Below are positions 16,080-25,149 of a stretch of 64,000 nt of DNA, one piece after another; position 1 is the stretch's first letter, and every line of letters starts with the position of its first letter. The position numbers and the translations under genes are program-made. The stretch spans positions 1 to 64,000 of the forward strand of contig CAYSQW010000004.1 of assembly GCA_964433135.1 (NCBI GenBank). The letters run 5' to 3'. The notes beneath the pieces were generated by a model. That model was given only the letters and a program-made list of their open reading frames with translations. It ran no database searches and was not told where the DNA came from. This DNA comes from CAYSQW01 sp964433135. GTDB lineage: Bacteria > Acidobacteriota > Aminicenantia > Aminicenantales > Aminicenantaceae.

Positions 16080-17050
16080 TTGGAGCCTCTCCCGGTTAAA
16101 ATATAGAAATCACGCACGCGTCCGCCATCCTTCATGGAACGAAAATCCTCGACTCTGTATCCGCGTGCGATAAGATCGCGTAGAACGACTCGAGTGCCAT
16201 TTCTCCAATCCAGGGGGATTTTTCTGATCCGCGAATCCTGAACATCCGTCATTTTAAGCAACGCATAAAAATCATAAGGGATCTCCACCAGCAGGGCTTT
16301 CGCATCCGGATCGGGATGATAGGTCCGAACAACCGGAATCGTTCGGGGTCCCGCCGCGGTGGAGATCCGATACGGTTCTGAGCCCAACGCCAACTGACCT
16401 GCGGCCATCATTCCGAGCAGATCCCTCTCCGGACGTATAACTTCCTTCTCCAGATCCCAAACTACATAGAATCGGTCGCACGGCACATCCTTACGGTTGA
16501 GCCTACCGCCGAAATCACCATAATACGCCTCATGATATGCCAGCACATCCATTCCGTAATGATGAATATTCCGATACGCGTTGATGCCGGTCAAGGGATC
16601 ATATGTACAGGTTACGATTTTGACGCCAAAAACCTCGAGCAGGATCTTCCTTTGAAAATCTTTCAGCGCCACGCCCAATCCGAAGGATCGAAAAGAATCC
16701 TTCACTCCCGTAAACTGAGCGTAGAAATAGAAATTGTCAGGGGAACGAAAACCGATCGCCTTATCTTTCACTCCGGCGAATCCGAAAGCAAAGCCCACCA
16801 GGTGATCCCCGTCCGTTGAAAACCCCCCCCCGGCATCTTCCAAGAAACAGCCGATATAAAGACTGCTTCCCAAATTGAAATAATTCTCGCAAAACATATT
16901 TCGGGATCCGGAAAGATGATCCCGAGGCTCGGCCCAGATTTCATTCCTCAGTGCTTCATACTTCCGGTAGTCCCGGTGATCGGCCGAGGTTTCGACACGG
17001 AGCAAAAACCTGCGGCCCCGGGACTCATGGATGACGTTGTTTTCTTTCAT
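16076..17050 (-). CDS. GNAT-superfamily predicted acyltransferase (COG3375-like)
   Basis: The 324-residue protein fits an uncharacterised GNAT-type group. Family features are FGLGVALKDFQR (acyl-CoA binding loop region), CTYDPLTGINAYRNIHHYG and a later CDRFYVVWDLE, all in the expected order. It probably transfers an acyl group from CoA; the acceptor is unknown. It is the first gene of a two-gene unit with the beta-barrel protein. Confidence 0.68.
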   Translation of the reverse strand: MKENNVIHESRGRRFLLRVETSADHRDYRKYEALRNEIWAEPRDHLSGSRNMFCENYFNLGSSLYIGCFLEDAGGGFSTDGDHLVGFAFGFAGVKDKAIGFRSPDNFYFYAQFTGVKDSFRSFGLGVALKDFQRKILLEVFGVKIVTCTYDPLTGINAYRNIHHYGMDVLAYHEAYYGDFGGRLNRKDVPCDRFYVVWDLEKEVIRPERDLLGMMAAGQLALGSEPYRISTAAGPRTIPVVRTYHPDPDAKALLVEIPYDFYALLKMTDVQDSRIRKIPLDWRNGTRVVLRDLIARGYRVEDFRSMKDGGRVRDFYILTGRGSK

Positions 17051-17242
17051 TATCAGGGTTGGTTAAAATCAACCGAACCTCTTCTTTTCACTCCGATTTT
17101 AGCCAAGCTTTTCATTAAATGCAAGACGGCAAGGACAATTGCTTGTCCCTTCCCCCCTTCAGGCGCTCCCCCTGCACGGTTTGCGCTCCCTTAACATTTC
17201 TGTCAAAATAAGGTTTTATTCGAATCGCAAACAGACAACATC

Positions 17243-18175
17243 ATGGGGAAAGAAAACCATCCGCGAAAAAGTGTCGGCTGCATCGTCAATCCCTACGCCG
17301 CCAATAGAAAGTGGAAGCGCCGCCTATTGATCCGGCGCTATCTTCAAAGACACCTTCCAGGAGATATTTATGAATGCGGAGCAGAGATGGGAAGCGCCGT
17401 TGAACTGGCTCGTCATCTGAGCCAAAGCAAAGACGTCATTATCGCCGCCGGTGGAGATGGAACCATCAGTGACGTCATCCAGGGGATTGTCGAAGGAGGA
17501 CGCCATCATCAAATAACGCTGGGAATCATTCCCCTGGGCAGCGGAAACGCATTCATCACTTCTTTGGGAATTCCAAAAAACATCGTGCGTGCCGTCAAGA
17601 TCATTCAGGAATATCACACCCAGACGATCGATCTTCTGGACATCGACGGGAGAATCGGCACTTTTGCCAGCGTGGGCGCGACGGCTCAGATCACTTGCGA
17701 AAAACTGCAAGGCCGTTTTCCCGGTCTTTTCGGGCATCTCCTTGCGGCCCGAATCATGCTGAAACTCTCGAAAAAAGACCAACAGATCGAGCTCAGCGAC
17801 GGGCTTGACGACGCCCAATGCTCATTTGCACATAAAGTGCTTAATCTGAAAGTGTTTGACTGCGTCATCGGAAAAACCCGCCATTTCGGATACAAATGGA
17901 AGGTAGCTCCCATGGCCAAGATAAACGACGGCTATATCGACATCACTTTTTTCGAGATCAGCGGCTTGAAATACCTTATATTTTTCCCGAGCATCTACTT
18001 CGGTTTGTTTCAGAAGACTCAGCGGCACTTCAAAGCAAAGAAAATCATCATTCGCGGGCAAAACCTACCGGTCCAATGCAACGGAGAGGTGTTGGGGATT
18101 AAAGATGAACTGTCGATAGAAATTCTGCCTCGGGTACTGAGAATCATCCGAGCACCCGAGAAGAACACGTCCTGA
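17243..18175 (+). CDS. Diacylglycerol kinase-family lipid kinase
   Basis: The 310-residue protein has the YegS/DgkB-type catalytic domain: NPYAAN near the start, the nucleotide motif AAGGDGTISDV near residue 75, and LGSGNAF near residue 100. It phosphorylates a lipid alcohol such as diacylglycerol or a related lipid. Length is normal. No ribosome site is apparent before the ATG. It is convergent with the MFS gene, with only 15 bases between stops and no visible terminator. Confidence 0.87.
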   Translation: MGKENHPRKSVGCIVNPYAANRKWKRRLLIRRYLQRHLPGDIYECGAEMGSAVELARHLSQSKDVIIAAGGDGTISDVIQGIVEGGRHHQITLGIIPLGSGNAFITSLGIPKNIVRAVKIIQEYHTQTIDLLDIDGRIGTFASVGATAQITCEKLQGRFPGLFGHLLAARIMLKLSKKDQQIELSDGLDDAQCSFAHKVLNLKVFDCVIGKTRHFGYKWKVAPMAKINDGYIDITFFEISGLKYLIFFPSIYFGLFQKTQRHFKAKKIIIRGQNLPVQCNGEVLGIKDELSIEILPRVLRIIRAPEKNTS

Positions 18176-18190
18176 TCGCCGAATCCCCCG

Positions 18191-19438
18191 TCACGCCCTT
18201 TCGAGATAGCCGCCTTTTCGACCTTCGAGGACCTTCAGCCAAACGGCAAACACCAAGCCTGCGATCCCCAAGCCCGCGAACATGATCATGGCCGGATTAT
18301 AGCTTCCGGTATGGTCCCTTATCAGCCCCACCGCAAGCGGGAAACAAAACAGCCCGATATTCTGAACCATGGCGATGACGCCGTAAGCCGCTCCCAGCTG
18401 CTTTTCCTTCACCATCAACGGCAACGCCGGCCAGAGCGCCGCCGGGACCAGAGAGAAGGAGAGACCCAGAACAACCATAGGAATCCAAGGATTGATATTC
18501 GTGTACGCCATGGAGATATGACAAGGGATCATCGCCAGCGAACCGATGATCATCATAGTGGCCCTTTTTCCTACCTTATCGACCACCGCTCCGAAAATCC
18601 AGGTCGTAAACATGGAAATGAGAATAATGGTCCCTGCAAGACGACTGGCGGAGATATTCTCCATTCCGTAGCGCTCCATAAAAAAATCCGTGGCCGCCGC
18701 CTGAAAAGGGAATATCGCCGAATAATACGTGACGCACAGCAAACTGATAACCCAGAAGGAAAGCGGAAGTTTAAGCGTATCGCGAAGCCGGAATGTCTCA
18801 TCGGTTTTTTCAACAAATGAAACATACCGTTTTTTCTCTCCCGTTTTGTCCAATAGCGCATACAGCAGGGTGATCATCAAGCCGCCGATATTGATGGCGG
18901 CGACAAACCACAGGGCTTTGCTCAATGTGAATCGCTCCGCGATCCAGGGAAGACCGAAGAAGGCAATGTACGTCCCGGCCCGACAGAGAAACAGATTCAG
19001 ACCGAAAGCCAGTGCCAAGCCCTTGTCCTTGAACCATTTGGCCAGGACTTTGTTCATGACCACATAGTAACACTCGGCTCCGATACCGAACATGAATCGG
19101 CCGATCAGCATGACGGCGAAATTTTGGGAGGCGGTCAGCACCGCTCCCAGGGCAAACAGCCCCGTGAAGAGGATCGCGGCTTTCCGGACTCCCAACCGGT
19201 CGGTCAAAATCCCCCCCAGCACCACGAACAGGATGACGGGGATTGAATAGATGCTGTACAACCAGTAAACCTGTGTGGTGGATAGATTGAGTTCCGCCTT
19301 GAGAAGCGGCGTCAAAGGGCCGATGCAGTCATAGGCGAAGTAGCTGGCCATGGCGGCCAGGCTGATAAACAAAAGCGCTAGATAGGCGAACAGATATGCC
19401 TTGGCTCTCGAACCGCCCGGTTGCTGATCCTCGGACAT
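18191..19438 (-). CDS. MFS transporter
   Basis: The 415-residue protein has about twelve membrane helices and the loop 2-3 signature GGILTDRLGVRKAA of the major facilitator superfamily. Start and length are normal, with an AAGGAGGG ribosome site. The substrate is not predictable. It may be linked to the amidohydrolase encoded 90 bases upstream, whose reaction products it could carry. Confidence 0.88.
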   Translation of the reverse strand: MSEDQQPGGSRAKAYLFAYLALLFISLAAMASYFAYDCIGPLTPLLKAELNLSTTQVYWLYSIYSIPVILFVVLGGILTDRLGVRKAAILFTGLFALGAVLTASQNFAVMLIGRFMFGIGAECYYVVMNKVLAKWFKDKGLALAFGLNLFLCRAGTYIAFFGLPWIAERFTLSKALWFVAAINIGGLMITLLYALLDKTGEKKRYVSFVEKTDETFRLRDTLKLPLSFWVISLLCVTYYSAIFPFQAAATDFFMERYGMENISASRLAGTIILISMFTTWIFGAVVDKVGKRATMMIIGSLAMIPCHISMAYTNINPWIPMVVLGLSFSLVPAALWPALPLMVKEKQLGAAYGVIAMVQNIGLFCFPLAVGLIRDHTGSYNPAMIMFAGLGIAGLVFAVWLKVLEGRKGGYLERA

Positions 19439-19528
19439 GAAATCCCTCCTTCACAGTCGGATTCATTAAAGAACACGATCATTCTGACACGCTCAAAAAC
19501 GAAAATCAATGAAAACCGAATTCGTCGT

Positions 19529-21025
19529 TCATCCGCTTGATCTTTCAGCGGCCCTTGCTTTTTCCACCATGGTTTTAACTTCACGCAGCAGCGAGGGCGC
19601 ATGGTAGACAATCCCGTCCTTGATGGTCCACTGAACGCCTCCCTTCCGAACGACACGACCTTCTTCCAGTCCCATGACTCCGGTCGGATAGAGAACTTTC
19701 AGGTTTTGCAGAGGATTTCCGTCCACCACGATTAAATCCGCCAGGTAATCCGGACGAATCCGACCCAACTTCCCCTCTTCTCCGAGAATCCGGGCATTGT
19801 TCCCCGTCGCATGCCGGATCACGTCGATGGGATGAAATCCCGCTTCCTGATGGAGCTCAAGCTCTCGAATCAAGCTGAATCCATATAACATATAGATATA
19901 ACCCGCATCTTCTCCACAGCCGACAACACCACCCATGTCTTCGAATTTGCGTACGGCCTTCATCCAGAGCCGGTAGTTTTCCCGCCAGAAGGTTTCATCC
20001 GTCGTGCTCCAGTTCCACTGGTAAGAACCATGATTCGCCGGATTAGGTTCAAAATAATGTTCGACGACGGGATGCAGATATTCATTGAACCAAGGCTGAT
20101 TCATGGCGCGCTGGAGATCCCGGTTCGCTTCATAGATGACGAACGTCGGGCACCAGGCTACTTCCCGTTCGACCATCGCACCCAAGACCCTTTCCAATTT
20201 TTGAGGATCGGCTTCACGCCAGAGACGGCCGGCATATCGAAAACGGTGGCTTTCATTGCTGTAATTATAGCTGGAAGGAAAATTCTGCGATCCATGCAGG
20301 GCCGCATCCGGAATACCATACCAGTGCTCCACCGAAGTCACGCCGAGAGCCGCATCATCCCAGGCATCGGTTTCCTCGACACCGCAATGATGCGCTACTC
20401 TCAACCCCTGAGCATGAGCTTCCTCCATAAGAGCCTGCATCACATCACGGTGCATCCCGAAAATTTTAACGCCGTCTCCTTTCGCCTGCTTGATCTTCCG
20501 CACGCTCTCGCGAGCCTCTTCAGGATCCCGGCCCGATGCCTGCATGTAAAGATAAATCCGGGGAGCTTCGATGAGGCCGAGTCGGCTCCTGCGCCTTTCA
20601 TCCAAGGTTTTTTGGGTGTTGCTTCCCACATCACGTACCGTCGTGATCCCGCAAGCCAGCCAGAGTTTATATAGATATTCGAAAGGAAGCGGCTCCCGAC
20701 CACGCCCGTCGTGGATATGAGCATGGATATTGATCAGTCCGGGAAGCGCCGTCAAACCCGTCCCGTCAAGAACATGAGCCTCATCGGCATAAGCCGCGCC
20801 CTCCGGCTCCGCGTTCCTGACGGCTTCAATCCGATTGCCTTCGATGATAATATCCACAGGTCCCCGGGGCGGAGTACCGTTGCCGTCCAACATGATCACA
20901 TTGCGTATTATCATTCGATCATACCTCTTCCCGCTTTGAATCCCTCGCGTCTGCCCGAATCCCCGGGTGATCGTAAACGAAACAAAGCTAAAAATCAGAA
21001 TTACCAAAACGGCCTTTTTGAGCAT
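19529..21025 (-). CDS. Exported amidohydrolase (imidazolonepropionase-like)
   Basis: The 498-residue metal-dependent hydrolase carries a signal peptide (MLKKAVLVILIFSFV...FGQ). The metal motif is INIHAHIHDG near residue 85; further ligands include VAHHCGVEET and a late GCGEDAGY. The family hydrolyses cyclic amides or peptide-like bonds. The start at 21025 has AAAGGAGG upstream and gives the signal peptide; the longer frame to 21169 does not. Substrate unknown. Confidence 0.87.
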   Translation of the reverse strand: MLKKAVLVILIFSFVSFTITRGFGQTRGIQSGKRYDRMIIRNVIMLDGNGTPPRGPVDIIIEGNRIEAVRNAEPEGAAYADEAHVLDGTGLTALPGLINIHAHIHDGRGREPLPFEYLYKLWLACGITTVRDVGSNTQKTLDERRRSRLGLIEAPRIYLYMQASGRDPEEARESVRKIKQAKGDGVKIFGMHRDVMQALMEEAHAQGLRVAHHCGVEETDAWDDAALGVTSVEHWYGIPDAALHGSQNFPSSYNYSNESHRFRYAGRLWREADPQKLERVLGAMVEREVAWCPTFVIYEANRDLQRAMNQPWFNEYLHPVVEHYFEPNPANHGSYQWNWSTTDETFWRENYRLWMKAVRKFEDMGGVVGCGEDAGYIYMLYGFSLIRELELHQEAGFHPIDVIRHATGNNARILGEEGKLGRIRPDYLADLIVVDGNPLQNLKVLYPTGVMGLEEGRVVRKGGVQWTIKDGIVYHAPSLLREVKTMVEKARAAERSSG

Positions 21026-21257
21026 GATTTTTCCTCCTTTGAACACGTGTGTGCTCCCCTCCCTCCGATCGACGGGGTTTTTTATTATGACCCAAATCCT
21101 CACGGTGAGTCCAATGAAACCCGGATCTTCGCTTCCCGGTCCCCCCGGTCTCCGGCGAGAAGGACGCACGATCCGCGGATTGAACCCGAGATCCTATGCC
21201 CCGCAGGAAATTCCAGGTATACTGATCACGCAACCAAAAACGCCGAGGAGACGATAT

Positions 21258-21662
21258 ATGGAACATCATATGAAAGTGACTTTCCCCGGGGGTGTCCGTG
21301 CGGAAGCCGAATACAAGGGTTTTCATATCCTGTCCGATCAGCCCGTTTACGCGGGGGGAGAAGGCTCGGCCCCCGCTCCCTTCGACCTTTTCCTCGCTTC
21401 CATCGCCAACTGTGCGGGATTTTATGTCCTTTATTTCTGTACTCATCGCGGCATTCCCACGGAGAACATATCACTCACCATGCGTATGGATAAAAATCCA
21501 TCTTCCCGTATGATTGGAAAACTAGTCCTGGACATTTTCCTTCCCAGGGAATTCCCTGAAAAATACGCAGGCGCCGTCGTCAAAGCCGTCGACGGTTGTT
21601 CCGTAAAGGCCCATCTTTTACAGCCACCTGAATTCATCATTTCCACCCATATCGAATCCTGA
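21258..21662 (+). CDS. OsmC family protein
   Basis: The 134-residue protein belongs to the OsmC/Ohr group of thiol peroxidases. The two redox cysteines are in IANCAGF and VDGCSVKAHL at the expected places. The start at 21258 is set by GAGGAG seven bases upstream and gives a normal-length protein; a longer frame runs back over the divergent amidohydrolase start. It would reduce organic peroxides or act in thiol chemistry in the cytoplasm. Confidence 0.83.
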   Translation: MEHHMKVTFPGGVRAEAEYKGFHILSDQPVYAGGEGSAPAPFDLFLASIANCAGFYVLYFCTHRGIPTENISLTMRMDKNPSSRMIGKLVLDIFLPREFPEKYAGAVVKAVDGCSVKAHLLQPPEFIISTHIES

Positions 21663-21816
21663 CGTTCTCCGGAAGGAAAACCGCGGCGTGAGCATTTGAC
21701 TCCCGCCCATCGTCATGATATATAAATTTTATCAGCAAGATGAATGGGCCTGATATTCAAATTATTTTTTTCGTCAAGGGAAATCGTCGCCTCGTTTTCC
21801 CCTCGGGGATCAATTC

Positions 21817-22743
21817 ATGAAAAAAATAAAAACCTTTATTCTACGGCATTTCGAAGGGGCCTTGATCTCGCTTATATTTATCGGGATCTTCGCCATCGCT
21901 TTTCTTGTATATTCCGACTTCGCCTTTCTTAATTTTTTCTTCCTTCCCGTCATTCTAGCGGGATACTATCTAGGTAAAAAGCGTGCGGTTCTGAGCGGTC
22001 TGCTGTGTATTCTGACGGTTATTCTCTACCTGATTTTCCGTAACTTGTTTTCAGAAAGCCAAGATCTCTTTACTTTTGAACGCACCCTGAATCTTCTGAC
22101 TTGGGGAGGCTTCCTGATTTTAACGGCGGCGATCGTCGGCAACCTGTCTGAGCAGAGAGAACACAAAATACGGAATCTGCGACGCGCATATACCGGCGTT
22201 ATCGAAATTCTTTTCAAATACCTGGAATGCGCCGACGAAGTCAGGCCCTGTTCGCTTCGCACTTCCCTGATGGCGGGTAAAATAGCCGCCGCCGTCGGGT
22301 TGGATATGCGTGAAGTCGAAAACATCAAATCCGCGGCCCTGCTTCGGGACGCCGAAGATCTCCGCGCCAACATTCATTTGTTCGAAGAAGTCAGTGGATT
22401 CATGGCCGCCGACGGCGCCGCATTCGATGTCCCGCTTTCGGACAGGGAAAAAGTCATGCTCAAAGCCACCGCGTCACTGCTGAAGGAAGTGGGCCCCCTG
22501 CTGGAAAACTATTACCGCCATTATGTGGAAGAGGGGAATCTCCTGGATAAGGATTTGAAATCGATCCCGATCGGAAGCAGCATCATCGCCTTGGCCGGCA
22601 TCTACGATAAAATCGAAAACGGCGCTCCTCCCCATCTGAACATGAAGGAATTCAATTCTCTGCCAAATCTGATGACGCTGTCCGACCGCACGTTCCCTTC
22701 CGAAGTTCTCCAGGCACTGCAGAGCGTCGTCTCTTCATTCTGA
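21817..22743 (+). CDS. Membrane protein with degenerate HD-GYP-like domain
   Basis: The 308-residue protein has an N-terminal block of four membrane helices (about residues 10-110) resembling the DUF4118/sensor-kinase membrane region, then a helical cytosolic domain. Residues 125-205 align by eye with HD-GYP phosphodiesterases (IEILFKYLECADE..., LMAGKIAAAVGLD, IKSAALLRDAEDL), but the metal ligands are lost: the usual H-S near the first helix is C-S and HD-I-G-K is RDAED. It would thus not hydrolyse cyclic di-GMP, but may bind a partner or ligand. It overlaps the opposite trmJ-like gene by nine bases. Confidence 0.6.
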   Translation: MKKIKTFILRHFEGALISLIFIGIFAIAFLVYSDFAFLNFFFLPVILAGYYLGKKRAVLSGLLCILTVILYLIFRNLFSESQDLFTFERTLNLLTWGGFLILTAAIVGNLSEQREHKIRNLRRAYTGVIEILFKYLECADEVRPCSLRTSLMAGKIAAAVGLDMREVENIKSAALLRDAEDLRANIHLFEEVSGFMAADGAAFDVPLSDREKVMLKATASLLKEVGPLLENYYRHYVEEGNLLDKDLKSIPIGSSIIALAGIYDKIENGAPPHLNMKEFNSLPNLMTLSDRTFPSEVLQALQSVVSSF

Positions 22744-23496
22744 TACGTGATCCTTCGATCCGGATTCGGCGACGGTTCCCTTGTTGAACAATGCCAACAG
22801 CAGCTTTCGATCACGGGCCGTGATGGTCAAACGGCCCAGAAGATCATGGATTCTTTCCGTCATGTGGCGGCGGTTGGCCTCATGAATAAATTCTCGTTCC
22901 GTCAATCCTTCTATGATCCGCCGGATGCATTCTTCCTGCTCTTCCCGGCTCAAGGGAAGGGGGTCTAAAGGCATCATCCGGGGGCGTTCCACCCGCGCCG
23001 CCAGCGCGAAAAGCGTCAACAGTACCGCACCGGCAAGATTATAGGACGGCTGCCGGGATGCCTGGGGTATCCAAAATCTGAAATTCGAGGATTGAAGTTC
23101 TGTTGAGGTCAATCCGGTTCGCTCATTGCCGAAAAGTATCCCTATCCGCGTATAGGGATCGCAATGCGACATCTTTTCCACCGCATCCGAAAAGCTCAGG
23201 ACGGAAAAATTTTTCCGTATCTTCCCGGTTGCGGCAAAAACCAGATCCAGATCTCCGACCGCCGCCTCCGTATCCGGAAAAAAGCGGGCTTTTTGTAAAA
23301 TCCCATGGGAATGGATGGCGGTTTTGTATGCCCTTTCGCCCGGTTCCTCGATCCCGATCATCCTGAGATCATGAAAGCCGCAGTTGGCCATGGCCCGCGC
23401 CACCATTCCGATGTTTTCCTGATTTTCGGGCCGCGACAGGGTGACGAAAAAACGCCGAGGCATGGAAGGCGAAAGCAAGGGACGCAGATTATCCAT
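22735..23496 (-). CDS. TrmJ/SpoU-type RNA 2'-O-methyltransferase
   Basis: The 253-residue protein has the SPOUT knot motifs in order: ENIGMVARAM near the start, ILFGNERTGLT mid-way and PSYNLAGAVLL before the C-terminal extension, as in TrmJ-like enzymes that methylate the ribose of tRNA anticodon-loop nucleotides using SAM. The frame opens earlier (GTG at 23541), but a TATAAT box at 23503-23508 places the transcription start on the ATG at 23496, so a leaderless mRNA starting there is preferred. The exact tRNA target is not certain. Confidence 0.85.
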   Translation of the reverse strand: MDNLRPLLSPSMPRRFFVTLSRPENQENIGMVARAMANCGFHDLRMIGIEEPGERAYKTAIHSHGILQKARFFPDTEAAVGDLDLVFAATGKIRKNFSVLSFSDAVEKMSHCDPYTRIGILFGNERTGLTSTELQSSNFRFWIPQASRQPSYNLAGAVLLTLFALAARVERPRMMPLDPLPLSREEQEECIRRIIEGLTEREFIHEANRRHMTERIHDLLGRLTITARDRKLLLALFNKGTVAESGSKDHVSE

Positions 23497-23502
23497 TCCC
23501 AT

Positions 23503-23508
23503 ATTATA
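23503..23508 (-). promoter_or_regulatory. -10 box (TATAAT) giving a leaderless trmJ-like mRNA
   Basis: TATAAT on the minus strand is followed seven bases later by the first base of an ATG. No Shine-Dalgarno sequence precedes any nearby start. The -35 region is weak. Confidence 0.5.
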
Positions 23509-23562
23509 GCCCGGCCTAGCGGGAATATCGAGCGGCTTCACCAGGGCTGGAAATTTCCGGTT

Positions 23563-23727
23563 CTAAAAAAGGATGTTGGCGATGAGCCCACCCAAAATCG
23601 CCCAATAGAGCGTAGACAGGTAAGGATTCCCGATGATCCGGCAGGCCCCGTTTTTGCAGCCGATGAATCTGTAGAAAAAATAGCCGAAGACGCCCCCCGC
23701 CACGACGCCTATGATGATCTCTCTCAT
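23563..23727 (-). CDS. DUF6132-like small membrane protein
   Basis: The 54-residue protein has two short hydrophobic segments separated by FIGCKNGACRIIGNPYLST. This Cys-x4-Cys...NPY pattern is characteristic of DUF6132-type small membrane proteins. The role is unknown. The ATG at 23727 is chosen because the longer frame overlaps the dUTPase gene and adds a non-conserved N-terminus. Confidence 0.6.
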   Translation of the reverse strand: MREIIIGVVAGGVFGYFFYRFIGCKNGACRIIGNPYLSTLYWAILGGLIANILF

Positions 23728-23764
23728 GATTGTCTTCTTCTTTTGTTCAAGCCCGTGCTCCGGC

Positions 23765-24187
23765 TTAAAATTTACCTGTGCTGCCAAAGCCGTTCGCGCC
23801 ACGGACGGTATCATCCAGGTCCCGGCTTTCGATTACGACCGCCTTTTCAACGGGCTGGATGAGGAGCTGGGCGATTTTCATCCCTTTTTCGATAACGAAC
23901 TTCCGAGAACCGAGGTTGATGAGCACCACTTTGACTTCTCCACGGTACCCCGAGTCGATCACTCCCGCCAACCGGTGTATGCCGGCCAGCGATATCCCGC
24001 TCTTGTCCCAGACCAGCCCGACATAACCTGCAGGGACCGCGATCCGGATCCCGGTCGAAACCGGATGTACGATTCCGGGTTCCAGGATGATCTCCGCATC
24101 CGAGTATAGATCCAACCCGGCATCGCCTTCATGTCCATAGCTCGGCAACCGGGCACCGGCATGGATTTTTTTTACCTTAAGCTCCAT
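23765..24187 (-). CDS. dut: dUTP diphosphatase
   Basis: The 140-residue trimeric-type dUTPase has all five motifs, including AGLDLYS, KSGISLAGIH (active-site Ser), GVIDSGYRGEV with the catalytic Asp, and the C-terminal GFGSTGKF arm. It splits dUTP to dUMP and pyrophosphate, keeping uracil out of DNA and feeding dTMP synthesis. It is the last gene of the nrdD-glutaredoxin-nrdG-dut operon, overlapping nrdG by eleven bases, so its expression follows that of the reductase. Confidence 0.96.
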   Translation of the reverse strand: MELKVKKIHAGARLPSYGHEGDAGLDLYSDAEIILEPGIVHPVSTGIRIAVPAGYVGLVWDKSGISLAGIHRLAGVIDSGYRGEVKVVLINLGSRKFVIEKGMKIAQLLIQPVEKAVVIESRDLDDTVRGANGFGSTGKF

Positions 24188-24890
24188 TTTCTGTCTTCCC
24201 TTCGATTTTTACTTCTTCGAAAAACGGACGGGCGATTTCGGCCAGCGCTTCCATTTCGACGGGCCCGGGCGGCTGGATTTCACGGAAGCCGACATCAAGA
24301 GTCTTTCCCGGCGAAAAAGCCTGAAGTTGAAAGCGGGGCGCCCCCTTCAACATCCGCCCTATCGTCTCGATGTCATCGGATCCGATCAATCCCGGAACAA
24401 CGGTTGTCCGAAAAAGGCAGGACACTTCGGAAGACCTCAGAAGCGAGATACTCTCCTTGATACGGTCCGGGTCACAGCGACCTCCGGTTGCCCGAGGGTA
24501 CTTATCGAGGGGAGCCTTTATATCCATTGCCACGAAGTCTATCAATCCCTGCTTGATAAGGGCGCTCAGTCGGCCGGGAAAAGATCCATTGGTATCCAGC
24601 TTGGTCAGAAGCCCTTCCTCTTTGATCAACCGAAGCAAAACATCCACGTCTTCGTGCAGAAGGGGTTCTCCTCCCGTGATGCAAATCCCTTCCAGCCAGC
24701 CGCGGCGCGATACCATGAAGTCGCGGAAATAGTCCAACGGAAATGTTGGAAGAGATTCCGGTCGGAGAACCAGTTCGACATTATGGCAGAACGGACATCG
24801 AAGATTGCACCCTCCCAGGAAAATCGTGGCCGAAATATAGCCGGAAAAATCTTTGGGCGCAAATTTTTCTAATCCTTTGATCTCAACCAA
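24177..24890 (-). CDS. nrdG: Anaerobic ribonucleotide reductase activating protein (radical SAM)
   Basis: The 237-residue radical SAM enzyme has the CNLRCPFCHN cluster motif near residue 30 and a GGEP motif near residue 75. It generates the glycyl radical on NrdD using SAM and a [4Fe-4S] cluster. It overlaps the glutaredoxin-like gene upstream by 22 bases and dut downstream, indicating tight coupling. Its length is that of the longer NrdG/pyruvate-formate-lyase-activase-like type. Confidence 0.9.
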   Translation of the reverse strand: MVEIKGLEKFAPKDFSGYISATIFLGGCNLRCPFCHNVELVLRPESLPTFPLDYFRDFMVSRRGWLEGICITGGEPLLHEDVDVLLRLIKEEGLLTKLDTNGSFPGRLSALIKQGLIDFVAMDIKAPLDKYPRATGGRCDPDRIKESISLLRSSEVSCLFRTTVVPGLIGSDDIETIGRMLKGAPRFQLQAFSPGKTLDVGFREIQPPGPVEMEALAEIARPFFEEVKIEGKTENGA

Positions 24891-25135
24891 TCATCCAACT
24901 CCTCCCGGCTGTTCAGTACTCCGACGACTCGCGTTTCTTCCCTGAGAACGAGGGTGGGAATGACGATCCCGCCCGTGCTGTCCCGATTGATCACGTCCAG
25001 ATAATCGCGGATCTTCATTTTGCTGTCTTTACGCGTCAAGTCATATTCTTCCCCCTCGAAGTCAACGGTGCCGAGCCTGTGCTTGAGCGCATCGCATTTG
25101 GCACAGTTCGGGTAGGAAAACAGAAGATAATCCAT
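24869..25135 (-). CDS. Glutaredoxin/thioredoxin-like protein
   Basis: The 88-residue protein has the redox motif YPNCAKCDAL near residue 9 and the cis-Pro loop IPTLVL near residue 62, as in NrdH/glutaredoxin-type proteins. Sitting between nrdD and nrdG, it may supply electrons or repair disulfides for the reductase. The ATG at 25135 follows an AGAGGGGA ribosome site; the longer frame overlaps nrdD. Confidence 0.82.
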   Translation of the reverse strand: MDYLLFSYPNCAKCDALKHRLGTVDFEGEEYDLTRKDSKMKIRDYLDVINRDSTGGIVIPTLVLREETRVVGVLNSREELDDWLRSKD

Positions 25136-25149
25136 GCTCTTTCCCCTCT

